64,000 nucleotides of DNA from Hymenobacter jeongseonensis. GTDB taxonomy: Bacteria > Bacteroidota > Bacteroidia > Cytophagales > Hymenobacteraceae. A program made the position numbers and the translations under genes. The notes beneath the pieces are model-generated. The model did not search any database and was not told the origin of the DNA. It saw only the letters and a program-made list of their open reading frames with translations. The stretch lies in the NCBI RefSeq assembly GCF_015694725.1, contig NZ_JADQDQ010000005.1, positions 310,001 through 374,000 of the forward strand, read 5' to 3'. Every line of letters begins with the position of its first letter. The first letter of the stretch is position 1. Below, piece after piece: positions 49,641-57,287 of the stretch.

Positions 49641-50975
49641 ATGGGTTTAAAAATATTATTTACCGTTTTACTAGTCTTGGTAAACGGATTTTTCGTGGCC
49701 GCCGAATTCGCGCTGGTCAAGGTGCGCATTTCGCAGATAGAGTTGCGCGCCAAAGAAGGAAACCGCCTGGCTAAGCTTACGCTCAGCATGTTGCAGGACC
49801 TGGAGGCTTACCTTTCGGCTTCGCAATTGGGCATTACGCTGGCCTCTCTGGGCCTGGGTTGGATAGGCGAAAGCGTGGTGGCCTCCATCATTTTGGCTGC
49901 CGTGCACGCCCTGGACCTGAATGTGACGCCTGAGTTAGCGCACCAGATTGCCCTGCCCGTTTCGTTTGCCACCATCACGGTATTGCACATCGTAATTGGT
50001 GAGCAGGCTCCTAAAATGCTGGCCATTCAGCGGCCCGAAGCTCTGAGCATTGCCATTGCCCTGCCGCTGCGGCTGTTCTACATCATCAGCTTCCCTGCCA
50101 TCTGGATTCTGAACAAGCTGTCGGGTCTTACCCTGCGGTTGTTCGGGGTGGCGTCGGGGCACGGCAGTGAAGCCCATACCTCCGACGAGCTGCGCATGCT
50201 GCTGGACCAAAGCAAGGAAAGCGGCGAAATCCAGGACTCGGAGCACGAACTGATTGAGAACGTGTTCCAGTTCAACGACCGGATGGTGAAGCAGATTATG
50301 GTGCCCCGCACCAAGCTCTCGGCGTTGGACGTGAACGCCCCCGCCGACCAGATTCTCGACGTTGTTTTTAACGAGGGCTACTCGCGCATGCCGGTGTACG
50401 AAGGCAACATCGACAACATTGTGGGCGTGCTCAACGTGAAAGACCTGCTGCCCATCATCCGGCGCCAAGAGCCGGTAGAGCTGGCCCGCATCATGCGGCC
50501 GCCCTACTTCGTGCCCGAAACCAAGAAAATCAACCGCCTGCTGCGTCAGTTTCAGCGCAAGCACATCGTGATGGCCATTGTGAGCGACGAGTTTGGCGGC
50601 GTTTCGGGCATCGTCACCATCGAGGACATCATGGAGGAACTGGTGGGCGAAATCCAGGACGAGTACGATAACGAAGTGCCCGTGGTGGAGAAAGTGACCG
50701 AGGACGAGTACCGCGTGAACCCCGCCACGCCCATTTCCGATGCCAACGAATACCTCCCCTTCCCGCTGCCCGAGGGCGAAGACTATGAAACAGTGGGCGG
50801 CCTGCTGAACGTCATCTACGGCAGCATCCCGGAAGTAGGCGACGTCGCCGTGCTCGACCCTTATGAGTTCCGCGTGCTGCAACGCTCGCGCCGCGCCGTG
50901 GAGCTGGTGCAGCTGCGCATCACCACCGTGGAAGAGCGCGCCGAGCCGCGCGGTACGCTGGGCGACGAACTATAA
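49641..50975 (+). CDS. Hemolysin/CorC-family CBS-domain membrane protein
   Basis: 444-residue protein with the domain order CNNM/DUF21 (about 1-190, with four membrane segments beginning GLKILFTVLLVLVNGFFV), two CBS domains (about 205-330, containing VPRTKLSALDVNAPADQIL) and the C-terminal transporter-associated CorC_HlyC domain (about 350-430). Such proteins are linked to Mg2+/Co2+ transport or membrane-ion homeostasis; the name hemolysin is historical. Members vary in function, so transport of a particular metal is not claimed. Monocistronic; convergent with the carbonic anhydrase gene after 21 bp. Confidence 0.93.
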   Translation: MGLKILFTVLLVLVNGFFVAAEFALVKVRISQIELRAKEGNRLAKLTLSMLQDLEAYLSASQLGITLASLGLGWIGESVVASIILAAVHALDLNVTPELAHQIALPVSFATITVLHIVIGEQAPKMLAIQRPEALSIAIALPLRLFYIISFPAIWILNKLSGLTLRLFGVASGHGSEAHTSDELRMLLDQSKESGEIQDSEHELIENVFQFNDRMVKQIMVPRTKLSALDVNAPADQILDVVFNEGYSRMPVYEGNIDNIVGVLNVKDLLPIIRRQEPVELARIMRPPYFVPETKKINRLLRQFQRKHIVMAIVSDEFGGVSGIVTIEDIMEELVGEIQDEYDNEVPVVEKVTEDEYRVNPATPISDANEYLPFPLPEGEDYETVGGLLNVIYGSIPEVGDVAVLDPYEFRVLQRSRRAVELVQLRITTVEERAEPRGTLGDEL

Positions 50976-50996
50976 AACCCCGCCGCATTTCAGTTT

Positions 50997-51509
50997 TTAC
51001 TTAAACCAGCTGGCGTAGGTCTGGTAGTTGGCGGCGGTGCGCTTCAGCCCTTCGCGCTGCTCTGCGGTCACGGGTTTGATTTTGCGGGCGGGCACGCCGG
51101 CGTACAAAAATCCAGGCTCGCACACGAAATTTTCCAGCACCACGGCCCCGGCCGCAATGATGCAGCCCGTGCCCACCACGGCGTGGTCCATCACAATGGC
51201 GCCCATGCCGATGAGCACGTCATCTTCCACGGTGCAGCCGTGCACAAGGGCCCGGTGCCCGATGCTCACGCTGCTTCCGATGGTGAGCGGCGCTTTCTGG
51301 TAGGTGCAATGCAGTACCGCCCCGTCCTGGATATTGGTCTCCTCTCCGATGCGGATGCGGTGGACATCGCCGCGAATCACGGCCGTGAACCAGACGGTGC
51401 AGCCCCGGCCCAGCACCACGTCACCCACAATGGTGGCATTATCGGCAATGAAGCAATCAGCCGGAATTTCGGGATAGATGCCGTGAACGGGCAGGATGAG
51501 AGCGGGCAT
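50997..51509 (-). CDS. Gamma-class carbonic anhydrase-like protein
   Basis: 170-residue left-handed beta-helix protein (hexapeptide repeats such as IRGDVHRIRIGEETNIQDGA). The metal-binding His set is visible: one His in GAVLHCTY (near 70) and a pair in GHRALVHGC (near 87 and 92). Many bacterial homologues (PaaY/YrdA/CaiE group) bind metal without proven anhydrase activity, so the activity is not certain. Start at the ATG at 51509: the longer frame (51542) extends into the inverted repeat at 51536-51633, which supports the shorter start. Cytoplasmic. Confidence 0.92.
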   Translation of the reverse strand: MPALILPVHGIYPEIPADCFIADNATIVGDVVLGRGCTVWFTAVIRGDVHRIRIGEETNIQDGAVLHCTYQKAPLTIGSSVSIGHRALVHGCTVEDDVLIGMGAIVMDHAVVGTGCIIAAGAVVLENFVCEPGFLYAGVPARKIKPVTAEQREGLKRTAANYQTYASWFK

Positions 51510-51535
51510 AATTTCAGTGAGTAGTGAGCAAAAAT

Positions 51536-51633
51536 CCGTCATGCAGCGCGCCGCGAAACACCTCGCGTGCTACCACTAATCCAGCTGATTGAGTCACTAC
51601 TCGCAAGATACTTCGCGGCGCGCTGCATGACGG
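51536..51633. repeat. Dispersed inverted repeat, GCGCGCCGCGAA family (copy 2)
   Basis: Arms of 22 bases (51536-51557 and 51612-51633) match perfectly, with further degenerate pairing inward, around a spacer of about 54 bases. They share GCGCCGCGAA-type sequence with the repeat at 32111-32199. It fills the space between the carbonic anhydrase and radical SAM genes and may end the radical SAM message. Confidence 0.7.
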
Positions 51634-51638
51634 GCTTT

Positions 51639-52622
51639 TTACACCCCAATCAGCCGCTTCCACGTTCCTTTTTCCCAGTTATACTTCAGCGTGCTGGGCA
51701 GCGCCTGCCAGAAGTATTTGCTGGTTTCTACCGCGAAGCTGGGCTGCATGTAGCAGTTGATGGTGCAGCCCTCGCACGCGGGCAAACGGCCTTCCAGCGC
51801 GGCGAGGCGCTGAGTTTCGGGCGCATTGTATAAATCAAACAGCTTGCCTTCGATGGTAAATTTCTGTTCGCCCAGGTGGTAGCAGGGCAGCACCAACTCG
51901 TTGCTGGGTGAGATGACCAGCGTGGTGCTGGCGGCTCGGCACACCGGCGCGGCCACGTGGTTGCCGCCGTCGCGCCGCAGCTGGATAAAGGCTTCGTTCA
52001 AATACACGCCCTTGCGCTTGCCGAAGGCGGAGAGGTAATCCAGCTCCTCGGTACTCAGCTGCTCGCCGGTTTCTACGTCGCCGTATTCGAAAGCAGGATT
52101 GAGAATCAGTACCAAGCCGTTGGGCTGGGCAATGTCGCGGTAAACGGCTTCCAAGTCCGCCAGGTTTTTACGGAAGACGGTAAACAGGATATCCGGCCTT
52201 TCGCCTAGCTCCTTGGCCACCCGAATGCTTTCGAGCACGAAATCGTAGCAGGCCACGCCGCGGCCCAGGTCGTGGGTATCGCGGTCGGCCGAGTCGAGCG
52301 AAAAATGCAGCATGTCCACCAAGCCGCGCAGCTTTTCTGCGTTTTTGGGGTAGAGCAGGCCGTTGGTGGTGACGGTGGTGATGAACCCCATTTCGCGGGC
52401 CAGTGCCAGAAAATCGGGCAGCTGGCGGTGTAGCAGTGGCTCGCCGCCCGTGAAGTCAATCACCGACACGCCCAGACGCTTGAGGTCGCGCAGGTTTTGC
52501 GTCACGTCTTCCAGCGTGATGTAGGGCGAAGGTTTCTCCCAGATGTCGCAAAACGCGCACTTCGCATTGCAGCGGTACGTGACGTAGTAATTGCAGAGGA
52601 CGGGGTGCTTAACGAGGCGCAT
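51639..52622 (-). CDS. Radical SAM/SPASM-like protein
   Basis: 327-residue radical SAM protein with the [4Fe-4S]-binding C18-x3-C22-x2-C25 (RCNAKCAFCDIW). A TIM-barrel-like body follows, including SVIDFTGGEPLL near 62 and LHFSLDSAD near 105. The C-terminal part has a second Cys cluster (PVCRAA, LPCYH, CEGCTINC) that resembles a SPASM or twitch domain for extra iron-sulfur clusters. The substrate cannot be read; members modify peptides, lipids or cofactors. The ATG at 52622 is preferred over 52655 because the longer frame begins inside the repeat 52628-52695. No obvious substrate gene (peptide, lipid carrier) is adjacent; endonuclease III is upstream. Confidence 0.9.
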   Translation of the reverse strand: MRLVKHPVLCNYYVTYRCNAKCAFCDIWEKPSPYITLEDVTQNLRDLKRLGVSVIDFTGGEPLLHRQLPDFLALAREMGFITTVTTNGLLYPKNAEKLRGLVDMLHFSLDSADRDTHDLGRGVACYDFVLESIRVAKELGERPDILFTVFRKNLADLEAVYRDIAQPNGLVLILNPAFEYGDVETGEQLSTEELDYLSAFGKRKGVYLNEAFIQLRRDGGNHVAAPVCRAASTTLVISPSNELVLPCYHLGEQKFTIEGKLFDLYNAPETQRLAALEGRLPACEGCTINCYMQPSFAVETSKYFWQALPSTLKYNWEKGTWKRLIGV

Positions 52623-52627
52623 GAGCG

Positions 52628-52695
52628 GTAGCGCGGACTCTGGGAGTTCGCGCATAAAGGGCGGGCAACACGCGGACTCGCAGAGTCCGCGCTAC
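52628..52695. repeat. Inverted repeat of the AGTCCGCGCTAC family (paired hairpins)
   Basis: Perfect 15-bp outer arms (52628-52642 and 52681-52695) built on GTAGCGCGGACTCTG. Inside lie two further hairpins, GCGCGGACTC..GTTCGCGC and CGCGGACTC..GAGTCCGCG. The ends match the 23-bp repeat at 12231-12253. It lies directly upstream of the radical SAM gene start. Confidence 0.7.
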
Positions 52696-52699
52696 AAAG

Positions 52700-53464
52700 C
52701 TAGTGCGGCAGCTTGCCCCAGGCGGCGGGGTCCCACTGCGTAGGCGTGGCGGCGAGGGCCTCGGCCGTGGCGGCGCCGTAGTGCTCCTGGTAATAATTGC
52801 AGAAGCCTTTGAGCGGGCAGCGCGGGCAGTTGGGCCGCAGGAAAAAGCAAATTTGCTGCCCGTGCCAGTAGTTGTGCTTGTGGAAGTTAAACAGTGCCTC
52901 GGCGTCGGCGGGCAGCAAGGCCAGCAGCACGGCGTGGGCCTTTTCGACTGACACTTTCGGTCCCAGAAAGCCCACCCGCTGGGCCACGCGGTGCACATGC
53001 GTATCGACGGGCAGCACGGGCTTACGATAATTAAAAAGCAACAGCAGCGACGCCGTTTTCAGGCCAATGCCGGGCATATCGGTCAGCCACGCCATGGCGC
53101 GGTCCAGTGGCCAGTCGGCCAAGAAATTCAAATCGAACGACCCGCCGGTTTCGGTCTGGATTCGCCGCAGAATTTCCTGGATGCGCGGTGCCTGGGTATC
53201 GGGCCAGCGCGTGGTGCGAATGGCGTGGGCTAAGTCCGCCGTGGGGGCGGCCAGCACGCCGGGCCAATCGCCGAAGGCTTCCAGCATGCGGTCGTAGGCC
53301 AGCTCCTCGTCGGCGTGGGTGGTGCGGTGCGAGAGAACGGTGGAAATCAGCTCCCGCATGGGCGTGCGGCGGGGCGCCTTGGGCACGGGCCCGTAGAATT
53401 CATTAAGGATTTCGTGGTCGGCCCGGGCTTTTTCGGCGGCAGATGAGGCGTAGGTAGCAAGCAT
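52700..53464 (-). CDS. nth: Endonuclease III-like DNA glycosylase
   Basis: 254-residue HhH-GPD protein. The helix-hairpin-helix reads PGIGLKTASLLLLF near 131 with the catalytic Lys136; the catalytic Asp154 is in PVDTHVHRVAQR; and four Cys (206, 213, 216, 222; spacing C-x6-C-x2-C-x5-C) bind the [4Fe-4S] cluster. It removes oxidised pyrimidines and nicks abasic sites in base-excision repair. From the ATG at 53464 it has the usual length; six more codons in frame (53482) are unlikely. The stop lies 4 bp from the repeat 52628-52695. Confidence 0.95.
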   Translation of the reverse strand: MLATYASSAAEKARADHEILNEFYGPVPKAPRRTPMRELISTVLSHRTTHADEELAYDRMLEAFGDWPGVLAAPTADLAHAIRTTRWPDTQAPRIQEILRRIQTETGGSFDLNFLADWPLDRAMAWLTDMPGIGLKTASLLLLFNYRKPVLPVDTHVHRVAQRVGFLGPKVSVEKAHAVLLALLPADAEALFNFHKHNYWHGQQICFFLRPNCPRCPLKGFCNYYQEHYGAATAEALAATPTQWDPAAWGKLPH

Positions 53465-53497
53465 AACCGTTGTACCGCCCAATCCGCGCTGGGGTTG

Positions 53498-54877
53498 TCA
53501 CTTCAGCTCGGCCGCTTTGATGGTGCGCTCCCAAAGCTGCTGGCCGGCCTTGTTCATCACCGAAATGCGCAGCTGGCGGGTAGCCAGCGGGCCGCTCACT
53601 TTCACCACGGCAAAGTTGCGTTCCATCACCAGGGTGCCGTCCACGCGGCCGGTATTGGCTTCGTTGCGGGCGCCAGTGGCCGCGCCACTGGTGAGGGGCG
53701 AACAAGTGAAATCGTAAAGCGGGTAGGTGCCGGGGCGCTCCAGCTTGGTGAGTTCGGTGTGGTGGCGGTCGCCGTCGAGGAACACCACGCCGCTGATGTT
53801 GCGAGCGGCAATGCCTTGCAGCAAGGCAGCACGCTCCTGCTCGTAGTTGCTATAATTCTCAAATACTTTGGCCGGATTGAGCACCTGCCCGCCCACGGCG
53901 ATGAGCTTGAAAGTGGCCTGGCTGGTAGTTAGAGCATCGAGCAGCCAAGTCAGCTGGGCCTGCCCTAGGTAGGCGCTTTCCTTTTGATTGTAGCGGTTGG
54001 GCGCCCGAAACCACCGGTCATCCAGTAGAAATACCTGCACGTCGTTCCATTCAAACGTGCCGCTGATGCCCTGGCCTGCCCCCTGGCCATAATTCGGGTT
54101 GGCCCAGAAATCTTTGAACGCCTCCAGCGTAGTAGACTTGGTCACGTAGCTGCGGTCCGAGTCGTTGGGTCCGAAATCGTGGTCATCCCAGATGGCGTAA
54201 TTGTGCGTGCGGGCCAGCAGGGGCTGCATTTCGGGCACCGCCCGAGTGTGCGAGTAGCGGTGGTAGATGCCGGTGCGGGTGTTCCAGTCGGCGGGGCGCA
54301 GGTAGGTATTGTCGCCCATCCAAAGCATAAAGTCTGGCTTTTGGGCATTGATGCTGGTGAAGATGCCGTAATCGCCGCCGTACTCGGGGCCCGACCGGTC
54401 GTAGGGTGCTTCGTTCACATACACGCACGAGCCCATGGCAAAGCTGAAGTCAGGCGGGTCTTGCTGCCACTGCCACTGGGTCTGGCTTTGAAATTCCAAC
54501 GGGTAGGGCCGGGCCACGCGCTGGCCGTTCAGGTACAGGGCGTAGGCATAGCGCCGGCCGGGCAGCACCTGGTCGGCCAGCAGATGGGCCGTGTGGGCGC
54601 GGGCGGCCTTGGTGGCCACGGGGGCCGTGCGCCACTTCACCTCCGGTTTTTCTTTGTCCCAATACTCAATCTGCGCGGTAGCGGGGGCCATGGTTTGCAC
54701 CCACAGCGCCACTTCCCGCATTTCCGAGTAGCCCACCATCGGCCCCGACCGTAGCAGTGCCGACGCTGCTACCACGGGTTTGGGCCGGGCCGGGGCTGCT
54801 TTGCGGGGCTGGGCCAGCAGGGTGCCGGGCACAAGCACGGCCGCCAGCGCATACCTAATGATGAGGAGTAGTTTCAT
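53498..54877 (-). CDS. PhoD-like alkaline phosphatase-family protein
   Basis: 459-residue exported metallophosphoesterase-like protein. Signal peptide KLLLIIRYALAAVLV.. (cleavage near LLAQP at about residue 22). The PhoD-type domain shows FMLWMGDNTYLRPADW near 190, AIWDDHDFGPNDSD near 233 and VVFLDGDRHHTEL near 385, which include metal ligands. Such enzymes are usually outer-membrane or periplasmic Ca2+/Fe3+-dependent phosphodiesterases or alkaline phosphatases; the substrate is unknown. The ATG at 54877 is chosen because the extra upstream codons (to 54985) would overlap the -7 box and terminator. Nearby OmpA genes are unrelated in function. Confidence 0.9.
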   Translation of the reverse strand: MKLLLIIRYALAAVLVPGTLLAQPRKAAPARPKPVVAASALLRSGPMVGYSEMREVALWVQTMAPATAQIEYWDKEKPEVKWRTAPVATKAARAHTAHLLADQVLPGRRYAYALYLNGQRVARPYPLEFQSQTQWQWQQDPPDFSFAMGSCVYVNEAPYDRSGPEYGGDYGIFTSINAQKPDFMLWMGDNTYLRPADWNTRTGIYHRYSHTRAVPEMQPLLARTHNYAIWDDHDFGPNDSDRSYVTKSTTLEAFKDFWANPNYGQGAGQGISGTFEWNDVQVFLLDDRWFRAPNRYNQKESAYLGQAQLTWLLDALTTSQATFKLIAVGGQVLNPAKVFENYSNYEQERAALLQGIAARNISGVVFLDGDRHHTELTKLERPGTYPLYDFTCSPLTSGAATGARNEANTGRVDGTLVMERNFAVVKVSGPLATRQLRISVMNKAGQQLWERTIKAAELK

Positions 54878-54880
54878 GCC

Positions 54881-54888
54881 CAAATCTA
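54881..54888 (-). promoter_or_regulatory. Bacteroidota -7 box (TAGATTTG) for the PhoD-like gene
   Basis: Exact TAnnTTTG only three bases upstream of the ATG, so transcription would start at or very near the initiation codon (leaderless). No good -33 element. Confidence 0.45.
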
Positions 54889-54925
54889 CTCTTGGTTGCG
54901 CGGACCACGGCTCGGCGCAGCCCAC

Positions 54926-54962
54926 AAAAAAACCGGCGGCCCAAAGCTGGACCGCCGGTTTT
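54926..54962 (-). terminator. Terminator of the first OmpA-glycine-zipper gene
   Basis: Stem AACCGGCGG / CCGCCGGTT (9 bp) with a 12-nt partly paired loop, flanked by A7 and T4, 36 bp past the OmpA stop. Confidence 0.8.
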
Positions 54963-54998
54963 GCTATTGCCACGGTGACAAGCACCGCGGTTAGATTC

Positions 54999-55718
54999 TT
55001 ACAATTGGCCGCGCTTGGCCGCTTTCTGCATTTTCTCGTTGGCGAAAATGGCTACTTCTACGCGACGGTTAGCGGCTTTGCCGGATACCGAGGTGTTATC
55101 GGCCACGGGCATCGTCGAACCGTAGCCGGTGGAAGTGATGCGGGCGTTGTCAACACCCTGGGCCGTGATTTCGTTGGCCACGGCCTGGGCCCGGCGCTCC
55201 GACAACGGCTGGTTGATGGCGTTCGAGCCCGAGCTGTCGGTGTGGCCTTCAATCACGACGTTGGTGTCAGCGTATTTTTTCAGGGTGGCGGCCAACTGGT
55301 CGATGTTGGCAGCTGCCGCGCCGGTCAGGCTCGACGAGTTGGTGGCGAACAGGATGCCCGAAGCGAAGGTGATTTTAATGCCTTCGCCCACGCGCTCCAC
55401 GGTAGCGCCTTCTAGGTCGCGGCGCAGCTCAGCAGCCTGCTTGTCCATGCGGCGGCCAATCAGCGCGCCACCGGCACCGCCCACGGCTGCTCCGATGATG
55501 GCGCCTTTGGCCGTGCCCGACTTGCCGCCAATCAGACGGCCTGCTACCCCACCGGCTACCGCGCCACCCAAGCCGCCAATCAGGCCGCCTTTGAGGGTTT
55601 TGCTCATGGTGCCCTTGGGGCGGGCAGTGCCTACGGTGGAAGTTTGGGCTTGGGCGAAGGTGTTTACCAGCAGCAACAGCGCCAACAAGAAGGTGAGGGA
55701 CGAACGAAAGAATTTCAT
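54999..55718 (-). CDS. OmpA-family protein with glycine-zipper segment
   Basis: 239 residues: signal peptide (KFFRSSLTFLLALLLLVNTF, cleavage near AQAQ), a Gly/Ala-rich zipper (GGLIGGLGGAVAGGVAGRLIGG and AIIGAAVGGAGGALIGRRM, read as two GxxxG-type runs), then a C-terminal OmpA/MotB-like peptidoglycan-binding domain with ATNSSSLTGAAAA, NVVIEGHTDSSGS, NQPLSERRAQAV and GKAANRRVEV. It should anchor the outer membrane to the cell wall, with the zipper possibly inserted in a membrane. It is closely related to the gene at 56422 (same domain order and motifs), so they arose by duplication. Terminated separately. Confidence 0.92.
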   Translation of the reverse strand: MKFFRSSLTFLLALLLLVNTFAQAQTSTVGTARPKGTMSKTLKGGLIGGLGGAVAGGVAGRLIGGKSGTAKGAIIGAAVGGAGGALIGRRMDKQAAELRRDLEGATVERVGEGIKITFASGILFATNSSSLTGAAAANIDQLAATLKKYADTNVVIEGHTDSSGSNAINQPLSERRAQAVANEITAQGVDNARITSTGYGSTMPVADNTSVSGKAANRRVEVAIFANEKMQKAAKRGQL

Positions 55719-55870
55719 AAGCGAGAAAGTGTTTGTAAAAGGTGATTGGCCAGCAGTCTTCCGCTGCAGGTGCAACGGGCCGGCAAGTACGCCATTTGCA
55801 ACCACCTTGCCAAACTATTCAGGCTCGACACTACCACTCGCAAACTGAAGCGTAAACCGTTACTCGATAG

Positions 55871-55913
55871 CTCAAAAAAAGGCCCTGTCGCGCAGACAGG
55901 GCCTTTTTTTGAG
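55871..55913 (-). terminator. Terminator of the small glycine-zipper gene
   Basis: 9-bp stem GGCCCTGTC / GACAGGGCC, 5-nt loop, flanked by CTCAAAAAAA and its complement TTTTTTTGAG; works on both strands. Confidence 0.85.
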
Positions 55914-55940
55914 CCAGATAATTAAAACATCCTTCCCTGG

Positions 55941-56222
55941 CTACTTCCGCTTCTTGCGGTATTCATTGTAGCGGGCAGGGTCTTTCTTCTTGTCTTTTTT
56001 GCGGCCCAGCAGGCCACCGCCTACGGCCCCGGCCGCGCCACCGATTACCGCGCCTTTGCCCCCGCCAACAATGGCCCCGGTCACGGCCCCCGCGCCCGCG
56101 CCTACGGTAGCGCCTTTTGCTTTATTACTCCAGCCTTTTTTGGGTGTTTGGGCCTGCGCGGCCGAGCCGGCCAGGAGCATGAAGGAGCAGAACAGCAGGA
56201 AAAATAATTTGATGGTTTTCAT
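55941..56222 (-). CDS. Small glycine-zipper protein (YMGG-like)
   Basis: 93-residue exported protein: signal peptide (KTIKLFFLLFCSFMLLAGSA), then alternating Gly-Ala-Val runs (ATVGAGAGAVTGAIVGGG and AVIGGAAGAVGGGLLG) typical of glycine-zipper domains, and a strongly basic tail (RKKDKKKDPARYNEYRKKRK). The zipper probably forms a membrane-inserted or oligomerising helix. It lies between the two larger OmpA-zipper genes with its own terminator, so it may be a stripped-down relative lacking the OmpA domain. Confidence 0.85.
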   Translation of the reverse strand: MKTIKLFFLLFCSFMLLAGSAAQAQTPKKGWSNKAKGATVGAGAGAVTGAIVGGGKGAVIGGAAGAVGGGLLGRKKDKKKDPARYNEYRKKRK

Positions 56223-56331
56223 AACGACTCCAGATTAAGGTTGAGAAAACGACGCAGATTAAACGCGGGCATCTCGCCGGAGGTTCTATTTGAATGCGGT
56301 ATTTGCCAGCCAAAGCCAGCTGGCACTGCAC

Positions 56332-56367
56332 AAAAAAAGGCCGCCCAAATAGGCGGCCCTTTTTTTG
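56332..56367 (-). terminator. Terminator of the second OmpA-glycine-zipper gene
   Basis: GGCCGCC / GGCGGCC stem with a 6-nt loop, preceded by A7 and followed by T7; 54 bp past the stop at 56422. Confidence 0.8.
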
Positions 56368-56421
56368 TTGTAGGGAAGCTGCGCTGCAAAGCAGCGCGCT
56401 GGCCCGGCAACGAGTTGGTGC

Positions 56422-57168
56422 TTACAAACGGCCGTCTTCGGCAGCTTTCTTCATCTTTTCGTTGGCATAGATGGCAATTTCTACGCGGCGGTTGGCCTGC
56501 TTGCCTTCAGCCGTGGCGTTGTCGCCCACGGGCTGGCTCGAACCGTAGCCCTGGGTGGTGATGCGGCTCGAAGAAACGCCTTTGGCAATCGTAGAGCTGG
56601 CCACGGCCTGGGCCCGGCGCTCCGACAGGGGCTGGTTGATGGCGTCCGAACCGCTGTTGTCGGTGTGGCCTTCAATCAGCACGTTGGTGTCGGGGTATTT
56701 CTGGAGAATGGCCGCCATTTTGGTGATGTCCGATTCCGACGCAGCGCGCAGGTTAGCCGAGTTCGTGTCGAACAGAATGCCCGAATCGAAGGTGATTTTG
56801 ATGCCCTCGCCCACGCGCTCTACTTTGGCGTTTTGCATGTCGCGCTGAAGGTCTTCAGCAGCTTTGTCCATTTTGCGACCGATGATGGCACCGGTGGCAC
56901 CGCCCGCGGCAGCACCTACAATAGCGCCAATGGCCGTGCCACGGGCACCACCGCCGATTACGCGGCCCAGAATAGCGCCAGCGGCTGCGCCGCTGCCCGC
57001 GCCAATCAGGCCGCCTTTGGCCGTCTTGCTCATGCCGGTTTTGCGGGCGCCGGTACCGTTGTTGGTGGAGAGGTCGGGCTGCGTACTGGCTTGCTGCGAC
57101 GTGGCGCAGGAGCTGAACAACAGCACGAAGGACATCAGTACGGAAAGAAGGGATTTGGAGGTGTTCAT
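56422..57168 (-). CDS. OmpA-family lipoprotein with glycine-zipper segment
   Basis: 248 residues. It starts with a lipoprotein signal (LLFSSC, lipidated Cys near residue 21), a short Gln/Ser/Thr linker, a glycine zipper (GGLIGAGSGAAAGAILGRVI and AIVGAAAGGATGAIIGRKM) and an OmpA peptidoglycan-binding domain (FDTNSANLRAASES, NVLIEGHTDNSGS, NQPLSERRAQAV, GKQANRRVEI). It is a paralogue of 54999 but is lipid-anchored instead of having a free signal peptide, so the two may sit in different positions of the envelope. It is terminated separately. Confidence 0.92.
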   Translation of the reverse strand: MNTSKSLLSVLMSFVLLFSSCATSQQASTQPDLSTNNGTGARKTGMSKTAKGGLIGAGSGAAAGAILGRVIGGGARGTAIGAIVGAAAGGATGAIIGRKMDKAAEDLQRDMQNAKVERVGEGIKITFDSGILFDTNSANLRAASESDITKMAAILQKYPDTNVLIEGHTDNSGSDAINQPLSERRAQAVASSTIAKGVSSSRITTQGYGSSQPVGDNATAEGKQANRRVEIAIYANEKMKKAAEDGRL

Positions 57169-57213
57169 GTGAAAAAAGGAAATTGGGTGAGTATAATTTC
57201 GGGCTTATACGGG

Positions 57214-57246
57214 AAAAACCCGTTCCGGTAACGGAAACGGGTTTTT
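57214..57246 (-). terminator. Terminator of accD
   Basis: AAAAACCCGTT-CCG pairs with CGG-AAACGGGTTTTT around a short loop, ending in a T5 run, 40 bp past the accD stop. Confidence 0.8.
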
Positions 57247-57287
57247 CAAAAAGTGTGCCGAAAGTAAAAAGGGCTCAAAAAAGGCCA

